This document shows, in pieces, positions 10,719 to 18,304 of a stretch of 64,000 nucleotides of DNA. The stretch's first letter is position 1, and the number at the start of each line of letters is the position of its first letter. The notes beneath the pieces were generated by a model, which saw only the letters and a program-made list of their open reading frames with translations, was not told the origin of the DNA and ran no database searches. The DNA is from Caulobacter sp. (GTDB lineage: Bacteria > Pseudomonadota > Alphaproteobacteria > Caulobacterales > Caulobacteraceae), in contig JAQGIP010000032.1 in the NCBI GenBank assembly GCA_028291055.1, forward strand, positions 124,001-188,000. Direction: 5' to 3'. A program made the translations under genes and the position numbers.

Positions 10719-10849
10719 CCGGCTACTCCAAAAGAGCGCCCGACCTGCCGCTCCCCGGCCCGATGGTCGGCGGCGCGGAGTGGCTTGTCAAAGCGCCATA
10801 TCGACAGGGACCAAAACCAGCCAAGCCCCTGAATTATATACAGACGTCA

Positions 10850-10964
10850 TGGCCGGACCTGTTCCGGCCACCCAAGAACACCGTGGCTAAGGGAATAACG
10901 CTCGGCGGCTCAGCGATCTCCCTTGAAACCTCTGTGTGCATCGCTCCCCGCAACAAGTCCGGGG
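10850..10964. repeat. Two REP-like extragenic palindromes
   Basis: TGGCCGGA-CCTGT-TCCGGCCA (10850..10870) preceded by gtcA and followed by CCC, and CCCCG-CAACAAGTC-CGGGG (10946..10964). Resemble dispersed GTCATGGCCGGGCTTGTCCCGGCCA and CCCCGGACTTGATCCGGGG repeats of alphaproteobacterial genomes. Confidence 0.6.
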
Positions 10965-11071
10965 ATGAGAACGATGGCGGTGATCGAGCTTCGATCTCAT
11001 CCGCCATACCGCTCAAAGCCAAAGCGCGCCGCCCGGTTTCCCGGGGGCGCGCCCTGACTTGGAACCTGAAC

Positions 11072-14000
11072 TCAGTATTTCATCCGGATCCCGAAGACGA
11101 TCCGGCGATCGTTCTGGAACCAGCTGCCGGGGCGAAGATTGCCGCCGCCGATGTTGGAGTCCGTGGTCTGTTGCAGCAGGATCGTGCGGGTGTTCAGCAG
11201 GTTGCTGCCCTGCAGGCTCAGCTCGACATTGTCGCTGACCCGGAAGCGGATCGACCCGTCGAGGAAGCCGGCCTCCTTCTGCCACATGGGCAGATAGATG
11301 CAGCAGTCGACCGCCGTCACCAGGAACTGCGAGCGCCAGTTGTAGGCCAGGCGAAGCGCCCAGGGGCCCTTCTCGTACATACCCACCAGGTTGTAGGAGG
11401 TCTTCGACAGCCCCTCCAGCGCATCGACCTGCAGCGCGGTGCCGTTGGTGCCCGGCTGGGGTGTGGCCCCAGACGCGCTGCCCGACGCGGTCTTCAGGTT
11501 GGCGTTGGTGATGCCGGTGTTGTCGACATAGGTGAAGTTGGCCTGCACCCCCAGCCCGCTCCAGGCCCCCGGCAGGAAGTCGAAGAAGCGCTGGTAGGCC
11601 ACTTCGAAGCCCTTGAGGCTGGCGCCGTCGCCGTTCATCGGCCCGCGGACCTGCACCGAACGGGTCACCCCGTTGGCGGTGACGTCGCGGTTGTAGAAGC
11701 CGTATTGGATGTAGTCCTCGAACTTCTTGTAGAACAGCGCGATCGAGAAGCTGCCCACGTCGCTGAAGTAGTATTCCAGCGAGATGTCGAACTGGTCGGC
11801 CGTGGTCGGCTTCAGGCTCGGGTTATAGCCGTCCGCCGTATAGGTCGGGTTGACCCCCGTCACCACGCCGCCCGTCTTGATGTAGCGCGGGTCGGAGATG
11901 TCCTGGGGCCCGGGGAAGGAGGTGGAGATGTTGATGTAGTTCTTCAGCAGCCCGATGTCGGGCCGCGACATGGCGCGCGACGCGGCGAAGCGCAGCACCC
12001 ACTGGTCGTTCAGGTCGAGCTTCAGGTTGAAGCTGGGCAGCCAGTTGCGATGGGTGGTGTCCACCGTGCTGCTGGCGCCGCCGCCCTGGTTGAAGGCGAT
12101 GTCCTGGGCCGACAGGTAGCAGCCGACGGTGCCCGGAATAGCGGGCGCGGGCGCCGGCGGCACGGTCGGAATGGGCGTGCAGGCCAGGGTCGAGGGCGAG
12201 AAGGGCGTCGGATAGGCCACCGAACCGGTGCTCGAGTCCTTGGTCTCGACGTAGCGGACGCCGACGTTGCCCGAAACCCGGATGCTGCCCCAGGTCGCTT
12301 CGGGGCCGCCGAACTTCAGCATCGCGTAGATGGCCTTGGTCTTCTCCTCCACGTGGTTCACTTCCACGGGCAGGTAGCAGCCTTCCGTCTCCCCGGTCCG
12401 CGTGCAGATCGGGTGCCACTGGTCCTGGCCCACGCCCAGGTTGGCGTAGCTCAGCGCGTCGGCGCCGTGCGCCGCCAGCTTGTCCATGTTGAAGAAGACG
12501 AAGTCGCGCGCCGCGCCGCCGAAGAAGTCGCCGCCGCCGAACGAGCGCACGTCATACAGCCCCTGCGGATAGCCGGTGAAGGCGCCGTTGGCCGTGTGCT
12601 TGTCGATGTTCCAGAAGACGTTCTGGTGCGCGCTCAGGTTCCAGTCGTTGGCGATATTGGCCCAGTTGAAGGTCGAATAGCGCACCGTCTGATCGCGGTC
12701 GGAGTAGCGCACCCCCACCTTCAGGCTGTCCATCCAGGTCGAGTGGAACAGGTACTGGGCGTCGGCGCGGATCGCGAACTCGTCACCCTCGCTGTTCTCG
12801 CGATGGTCCATCGCGTGGTTGTAACGGTAGTTGTCCGGATTGCTCAGGCCGCCCGGCGACTGGTTGATATTGGTCGGCGTCAGCAGCGTCATGCGCGGCA
12901 GGTCGCCGGTGGCGTCCAGCTTCAGGTCGGCGAAGGAATACTGGCCGACTTCGATGTCATAGTTCTCGACCGTGGAGTGGACCTTCTGGATGTCGGCGTT
13001 GAGCTTCCAGTTGTCGTTGGGGTTCCATTTGAGATTGATGGCCCCGTCTTCGGTCATGTTTTCGTTGTGGTTGTAGCGGGTGACCGCATTCACGTCCGGC
13101 CCGCGCCCGTCGATGGCGCAGGTGCCCTGCCAGACGTAACAGGGATGCAGCATCGACTGGCCGCTGGAGTTCAGCGCGATGTCGGCGGAGTCCGCGTCGG
13201 AGGCGCCCCACCAGCCGTTGTCCGTCTGCACGACGGTCATCACGCCGGTCTGGAAGTTGCCCTGCTGGTCGAAGGTGAAGGCGGGCGTGCCCAGGGCCGG
13301 TCGCGGCGCGGCCTGCGGCGTGGCGCCGGCGCCGTAGACGAAGCGCACGTCCTTGGCGAACATGTCGATGGGGTAGCTGATGACCCCATTTTCCTTCCAG
13401 GTGTTCTCATAGGTGGAGCGGTTGTACTGGCCGGTGACCAGCAGCTTGCCGCTCGGGTCCTGCCACTGGGCGGAGAAGGCCATGCCGTTGCGGACCCGGT
13501 CATAGGTCGTCACGCGCTGCGCCACGCTGGAAGGGATGTACTTCAGGCCCGGGCCATAGAGGCCGTCGAGCACGGCCATGCGGCCGTACTGGATGCCCTG
13601 CGACTGGGTCTCGACTTCCGAATAGGCCAGGTTGCCCATCAGGCCCACGTCGCCGAAGGGGGTTTCCCAACGGTCGCTGAGGATCATCGAGCCTTCGGGG
13701 GTGAACTTCTTCGACAGGTCGCCGTAGTTGCCGTTGATCCCCACCGAGAACAGGTGGCCGGAGCTGTCGAACGGCACCCGCGTGCGCAGGTTGACCGTGC
13801 CGGCGATGCCGCCCTCGATCAGTTCCGCCGTCTGGTTCTTGTAGGTGTCGACCCCGGCCATCAGCTCGGGCGAGACGTCGCCCCAGCCCAGGCCGCGCGA
13901 GGAGTTGGCGCTGAAGGTGTCGCGGCCGTTGAATTCGTTGCGGACCTGCGACAGGCCCCGCACCAGCACGCCGGAGGGTTCAGCCGAGAAGTGGGAGGTG

Positions 14001-14329
14001 TCGTCGCTGGCCGCCAGGCGGTTGACGGTGATGCCGGGCACCCGTTGCAGGGCCTCGGCGATGGACTTGTCGGGGAAGGCGCCGATGTCCGTGGCGGTGA
14101 TGGTGTCGACCACCGTGTCGGAGCTGCGCTTCAATTGCTGGGAGGTCTTCAGCGAGGCGCGGACCCCGGTGACCACCACTTCGTCGACGGCCGTGTTGTC
14201 GTTCGGCGCGTCGTCCCTGGCCAGGGCCAGCGACGGGGTCAGGGCCATCGTGGCGCCCGTCAGCACCAGCACCGAAGCGCCGTACCTCAGCGCCCGGCGC
14301 CACGACATCTTGTCAGCCGACATATTCAT
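11072..14329 (-). CDS. TonB-dependent receptor, associated with the halogenase genes
   Basis: 1085 aa; signal peptide; VDEVVVTGVRASLKTSQQLKRSSDTVVDTITATDIGAFPDKSIAEALQRVPGITVNR plug domain; C-terminal barrel ending in RIVFGIRMKY. Confidence 0.93.
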   Translation of the reverse strand: MNMSADKMSWRRALRYGASVLVLTGATMALTPSLALARDDAPNDNTAVDEVVVTGVRASLKTSQQLKRSSDTVVDTITATDIGAFPDKSIAEALQRVPGITVNRLAASDDTSHFSAEPSGVLVRGLSQVRNEFNGRDTFSANSSRGLGWGDVSPELMAGVDTYKNQTAELIEGGIAGTVNLRTRVPFDSSGHLFSVGINGNYGDLSKKFTPEGSMILSDRWETPFGDVGLMGNLAYSEVETQSQGIQYGRMAVLDGLYGPGLKYIPSSVAQRVTTYDRVRNGMAFSAQWQDPSGKLLVTGQYNRSTYENTWKENGVISYPIDMFAKDVRFVYGAGATPQAAPRPALGTPAFTFDQQGNFQTGVMTVVQTDNGWWGASDADSADIALNSSGQSMLHPCYVWQGTCAIDGRGPDVNAVTRYNHNENMTEDGAINLKWNPNDNWKLNADIQKVHSTVENYDIEVGQYSFADLKLDATGDLPRMTLLTPTNINQSPGGLSNPDNYRYNHAMDHRENSEGDEFAIRADAQYLFHSTWMDSLKVGVRYSDRDQTVRYSTFNWANIANDWNLSAHQNVFWNIDKHTANGAFTGYPQGLYDVRSFGGGDFFGGAARDFVFFNMDKLAAHGADALSYANLGVGQDQWHPICTRTGETEGCYLPVEVNHVEEKTKAIYAMLKFGGPEATWGSIRVSGNVGVRYVETKDSSTGSVAYPTPFSPSTLACTPIPTVPPAPAPAIPGTVGCYLSAQDIAFNQGGGASSTVDTTHRNWLPSFNLKLDLNDQWVLRFAASRAMSRPDIGLLKNYINISTSFPGPQDISDPRYIKTGGVVTGVNPTYTADGYNPSLKPTTADQFDISLEYYFSDVGSFSIALFYKKFEDYIQYGFYNRDVTANGVTRSVQVRGPMNGDGASLKGFEVAYQRFFDFLPGAWSGLGVQANFTYVDNTGITNANLKTASGSASGATPQPGTNGTALQVDALEGLSKTSYNLVGMYEKGPWALRLAYNWRSQFLVTAVDCCIYLPMWQKEAGFLDGSIRFRVSDNVELSLQGSNLLNTRTILLQQTTDSNIGGGNLRPGSWFQNDRRIVFGIRMKY

Positions 14330-14482
14330 CCAACTTCCCTCCCAGAAGGGCGGCGCTTCTCGGACGCCGGCCCCAACGTGTTGTTTCCCCCTCGGGCGCC
14401 CGCTCTAGTGGCGGCCACCTCCGGTAGTATCGGCCGGATCATCTGAAGGTCCGCCGCCCTTGGGGGAGGCCTTCAAACTTTC

Positions 14483-14496
14483 CGACAGCGCTGTCA
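14483..14496. promoter_or_regulatory. LacI-type operator copy 2 (CGACAGCGCTGTCA)
   Basis: In the divergent intergenic region between the TonB receptor and the cupin gene; perfect GACAGCGCTGTC core. Confidence 0.7.
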
Positions 14497-14763
14497 TTTC
14501 GGGTCAGAAAAAAAGGGGACGCCTTTGCGTCACTGCCCCTTAACCCCTGGCCCTCCCCTTCGAGCTTTGAAACATTAGTACGGACGAGTCTCCGATCCCG
14601 CCAGCCCCTTTCGACGGATCAGGGAAAGAATCTTCACCCCGACAGGAACGCCGTGTCATTTTCGACACTAGTTTGTCACTCCGCCCCTTTGATCCAGACG
14701 ATGCTATGTTATCGGACTTCCGGCGCATAGTTGTTCTCCTCCCTCTGGGGCCCAGTGCTGCTG

Positions 14764-15783
14764 ATGACAGAACCGATGACGCCCATCCGCGAGTGGACCA
14801 ACGTAACGCCCCAGGTATTCCACGACCAAATCCTGCCTGTGGGACAACCGGCGGTATTCAAGAGTTTTGTTGCAGACTGGCCCGTGGTGGCGGCCGCGCG
14901 CCAGTCGCCGGCCGCGCTCAGCGCCTATCTGAAGCGTTTCGACAGGGGCGCCAGCGTGCCGACCTTGCTGGGCCCGCCGAAAATCAACGGCCGCTTCTTC
15001 TACAACCATGACATGAGCGGGTTCAATTTCCAGCAGGGCAGCGCACGCATCGGCGCGGCCCTGGACTTCCTGCTGGCGCGGCTCGACGAAGAGCCGCCGC
15101 CCGCCTTCGCCATCCAGTCCGCGCCCATCCGGGGCTGCATGCCGGGATTCGAGGCCGAAAACCGGCTGACGCTGCTGGACCCGGCCATCGAGCCCCGCGC
15201 CTGGATCGGCAACCGGGTGATCGTCGCCGCCCATCACGACCAGTCCGAGAACATCGCCTGCGTCGTCGCCGGCCGACGCCGCTTCACCCTCTTCCCGCCC
15301 GACCAGGTGGCCAACCTCTACATGGGCCCCTTCGAACTGACCCCCGCCGGGGCCACCATCAGCATGGTCGACTTCGACGCCCCCGACCTGGGCCGCTACC
15401 CCAACTTCCCCCAGGCCCTGGACGCCGCCGTGGTCGCCGACCTCGAGCCCGGCGATGCGATCTACATCCCCTATCTGTGGTGGCACCACGTCCGCTCGAT
15501 GGACCGCCTCAACATGCTGGTGAACTACTGGTGGGCTCCGAGGGCCCCCGGCCGCCCTGAACCGAGAGAAGCCTTCGTCCACGCCATCGTGGCCTTGCGC
15601 GACCTGCCCAAGGCCCACCGCGAAGCCTGGCGCGCCATGCTGGCCCACTACGTCTTCCAGGATGAAGGCCCCGCCCCCGGCGCCCACCTGCCCAAATCCA
15701 GCCAGGGCATCCTCGGCGACCTCGATCCCCAACTGCTGCGCGAGATCAGAACCTCCCTCGCCCGCTCGCTAGGGAGGTCGTAA
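14764..15783 (+). CDS. Cupin_8/JmjC-like protein (putative Fe(II)/2-oxoglutarate oxygenase)
   Basis: MTEPMTPIREWTNVTPQVFHDQILPVGQPAVFKSFVADWP; HxD...H candidate facial triad (AAHHDQSENIACVV ... YLWWHHVRSMDRLNMLVNYWW). Confidence 0.85.
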   Translation: MTEPMTPIREWTNVTPQVFHDQILPVGQPAVFKSFVADWPVVAAARQSPAALSAYLKRFDRGASVPTLLGPPKINGRFFYNHDMSGFNFQQGSARIGAALDFLLARLDEEPPPAFAIQSAPIRGCMPGFEAENRLTLLDPAIEPRAWIGNRVIVAAHHDQSENIACVVAGRRRFTLFPPDQVANLYMGPFELTPAGATISMVDFDAPDLGRYPNFPQALDAAVVADLEPGDAIYIPYLWWHHVRSMDRLNMLVNYWWAPRAPGRPEPREAFVHAIVALRDLPKAHREAWRAMLAHYVFQDEGPAPGAHLPKSSQGILGDLDPQLLREIRTSLARSLGRS

Positions 15784-15790
15784 TGGGGCG

Positions 15791-16010
15791 GTCCTCCCCA
15801 GGCGAGCCTGCAGCGAGCCGGTTGGGGAGGTGGTCCGACGGACCGGAGGGGTTTACCGACTCCCCGACTAGCCACGTTCTGGCGCAACCGCCCAACGACG
15901 GCACAAATCCCCACCGCCAAAACACGCCCACCCTTAGGCCCAGTAAACCCCTCCCTCCCTTCGGGAGGACCTCCCCGGCCGGGCCGCTTGGGCGGCCCTG
16001 GGGAGGCGAC
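15791..16010. repeat. ~220-bp extended inverted repeat, GC-rich intergenic element
   Basis: Outer arms GTCCTCCCCAGG.. / ..CCTGGGGAGGCGAC; inner arms GGGGAGGTGGTCCGACGGACCGGAGGGGTTTAC / GTAAACCCCTCCCTCCCTTCGGGAGGACCTCCCC. Confidence 0.7.
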
Positions 16011-16119
16011 GCGCGGATCCCCGTTACCCACCCACCGCATTGACACCCGCCGTCCAAGCCTGCGTATTTCGCGCGAACTCGCGGCGCCCGATCACTCGGC
16101 ACATGCCCCTGGAGCCCTC

Positions 16120-18183
16120 ATGAAATCCTGGATTATCGCCCTCGGCGCCGCCTCGGCCCTGACCGTCATGGCCGGCGGCCAGGCCCTCGCCGCCCCCGCC
16201 AAACCCAATCGGGCCGATTCTAATCGGGAATGCGTCGACTCACCCGGCCATGTGCTGACCATCTGCGTGGCCGCCGACGCCAAGGGGGCCTTCTACGAGG
16301 TCAGCCGCGGCAAGCGCAAAGTCATCGCCCGCTCGGCCCTCGGCCTGGTGCTCAAGGGCGATGGTCCCGCCCGCGCCGACCACATCACCGGCGCGGCGCG
16401 CGCCACCGCCGACGCCACCTGGGAGCAGCCCTGGGGCGAGCAGCACTTCATCCGCGACCACCATAACGAACTGCGTGTCCACCTGGCCGGGGCCAAGGGC
16501 GTGCGGCCCTACGACGTGGTGGTGCGCGCCTTCGATGACGGCTTCGGCTTCCGCTACGACGTGCGCGCCATCGGTTCCAAGACGCCCATCGTCATCACCA
16601 ACGAGCTGACCGAGTTCCGCTTCGTCGGCCACTATGACGCCTGGTGGTACGCCGCCCGCGAAAAGGAGCGCGACGAGTACCTCTATCACCGCTCGCCGCT
16701 GAACGACGTGGGCCTGGCCGAGACCCCCTTCACCATCCAGGGCGACGGCCTCTACCTGTCGGTCCACGAGGCCGCGCTGGTCGACTATTCCAGCATGAAT
16801 TTGCGGCGGGTCGCTGACAACGCTGTCAAGGCGGACCTGATGCCCTGGTCCGACGGCGCGCTGGTCAAGCGCACCGGCCCCTTCGTCACGCCCTGGCGCA
16901 CGGTGACCATCGGCGACCATGCCGGCGCCCTGGCCGACAGCCGCATCATCCTGAACCTCAACGAGCCGTCGAAGCTGAAGGACGTCTCCTACTTCAAGCC
17001 CAACAAATACATCGGCATCTGGTGGGAGATGCACCTCAACCGCTCCACCTGGGGCAGCGGCCCGACCCACGGCGCCAACAACGCCAACGTCCGAAAATAC
17101 ATAGACTTCGCCGCCAAATATCACTTCAGCGGCGTGCTGGTGGAGGGCTGGAACACCGGCTGGGACGGCGACTGGACCGCCAATGGCGACAGGTTCAACT
17201 TCACCCAGTCGGCCCCCGATTTCGACCTGCCGGCCCTGGCCAAATACGCCCAGTCCAAGGGGGTCAATCTGATCGGCCACAACGAGACCGGCGGCGCGGC
17301 CGAGAACTACGACAACCAGCTCGACGCGGCCATGAGCCTCTATGAGGCCAACGGCATCCATGCGGTGAAGACCGGCTATGTGAAGCCCAACGGGACCATC
17401 ATCCGCACCGGCGAGGACGGTAAGCCCCAGAGCGAATGGTTCGCCGGCCAGTACATGGTCCGCCACCACGCCCATGTGGGCCAGGTCGCCGCCGCCCACC
17501 GCATCGCCGTCGACGCCCATGAGCCGGTGAAGGACACCGGCCTGCGCCGCACCTGGCCCAACCTGGTCAGCCGCGAAGGCGCCCGGGGCCAGGAGTTCAA
17601 CGCCTGGGGCCGGCCGACCAACCCGCCCGAGCACCTGTCGATCCTGCCCTTCACCCGCCTGCTGGGCGGGCCGATGGACTTCACCCCCGGCATCTTCGAC
17701 CTGACCTTCGGCCACACCAAGGTGGAGGAGCGGGTGCAGTCGACCCTCGCCGTCCAGCTGGCCGAATATGTGGTCATCTACAGCCCCGTGCAGATGGCCG
17801 CCGACCTGCCGGAGAACTACGAGGCCAAGCGCGACGCCTTCCAGTTCATCCTCGACGTCCCCACCGACTGGGAAACCTCAAAGACCCTGGCCGGCGAGAT
17901 CGGCGACTATGTCGTCGTGGCCCGCAAACAGCGCGGCGGCGCCGACTGGTTCCTGGGCGCCATCACCGACGAGCACGCCCGCTCCGTGCCTATCTCGCTC
18001 AGCTTCCTCGACCCCAAGAAACACTACGAAGCCCAGATCTACCGCGACGGCCCCGGCGCCGACTACCTGACCAACCCCTACCCCCTGGTCATCGAAAAGC
18101 GCTTCGTCACCGCCCGTGACAAGCTGACCCTCGACCTCGCCCCCGGCGGCGGCCAGGCCATCCGCTTCAAGGCCCTCGACTAA
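16120..18183 (+). CDS. Glycoside hydrolase family 97 (SusB-like)
   Basis: Signal peptide; GH97 N-domain (DVVVRAFDDGFGFRYDV), catalytic TIM barrel (IGIWWEMHLNRSTWG, VLVEGWNTGWDGDW, NLIGHNETGG, HAVKTGYV, EFNAWGRPTNPPEHLSILPFTRLLGGPMDFTPG). Confidence 0.92.
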   Translation: MKSWIIALGAASALTVMAGGQALAAPAKPNRADSNRECVDSPGHVLTICVAADAKGAFYEVSRGKRKVIARSALGLVLKGDGPARADHITGAARATADATWEQPWGEQHFIRDHHNELRVHLAGAKGVRPYDVVVRAFDDGFGFRYDVRAIGSKTPIVITNELTEFRFVGHYDAWWYAAREKERDEYLYHRSPLNDVGLAETPFTIQGDGLYLSVHEAALVDYSSMNLRRVADNAVKADLMPWSDGALVKRTGPFVTPWRTVTIGDHAGALADSRIILNLNEPSKLKDVSYFKPNKYIGIWWEMHLNRSTWGSGPTHGANNANVRKYIDFAAKYHFSGVLVEGWNTGWDGDWTANGDRFNFTQSAPDFDLPALAKYAQSKGVNLIGHNETGGAAENYDNQLDAAMSLYEANGIHAVKTGYVKPNGTIIRTGEDGKPQSEWFAGQYMVRHHAHVGQVAAAHRIAVDAHEPVKDTGLRRTWPNLVSREGARGQEFNAWGRPTNPPEHLSILPFTRLLGGPMDFTPGIFDLTFGHTKVEERVQSTLAVQLAEYVVIYSPVQMAADLPENYEAKRDAFQFILDVPTDWETSKTLAGEIGDYVVVARKQRGGADWFLGAITDEHARSVPISLSFLDPKKHYEAQIYRDGPGADYLTNPYPLVIEKRFVTARDKLTLDLAPGGGQAIRFKALD
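16815..16828. promoter_or_regulatory. LacI-type operator copy 3, inside the GH97 CDS (TGACAACGCTGTCA)
   Basis: Exact 14-mer match to the intergenic copies at 18245 and 23627. Confidence 0.45.
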
Positions 18184-18190
18184 CGTTACC

Positions 18191-18219
18191 GGGGAGGCCG
18201 CGCCCCCGCGCGCCTCCCC
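18191..18219. terminator. GC-rich hairpin after GH97
   Basis: GGGGAGGC (18191..18198) / GCCTCCCC (18212..18219), directly downstream of the stop; no clear T tract. Confidence 0.4.
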
Positions 18220-18244
18220 GCCCCCTGCATCCGCCCTTGCCAAT

Positions 18245-18258
18245 TGACAACGCTGTCA
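18245..18258. promoter_or_regulatory. LacI-type operator copy 4 (AAT-TGACAACGCTGTCA-ATT)
   Basis: Extended near-palindrome 18242..18261, 46 bp before the GH3 ATG. Confidence 0.75.
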
Positions 18259-18304
18259 ATTATACCTGTCCCAAGGCGGCCGAAGAGCCCCTTGGGAGGC
18301 TGCG

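Noticed and set aside
10763-14446. 1227-aa plus-strand ORF
   Set aside because: Complete antisense overlap of the TonB receptor; composition typical of a shadow frame (repetitive V/G/H/R/Q).
14653-14668. GTGTC-N6-GACAC inverted repeat upstream of the cupin gene
   Set aside because: Short 5-bp arms, not repeated elsewhere in the window; could be chance.
16240-17715. 491-aa minus-strand ORF
   Set aside because: Antisense of the GH97 gene; no motif content.
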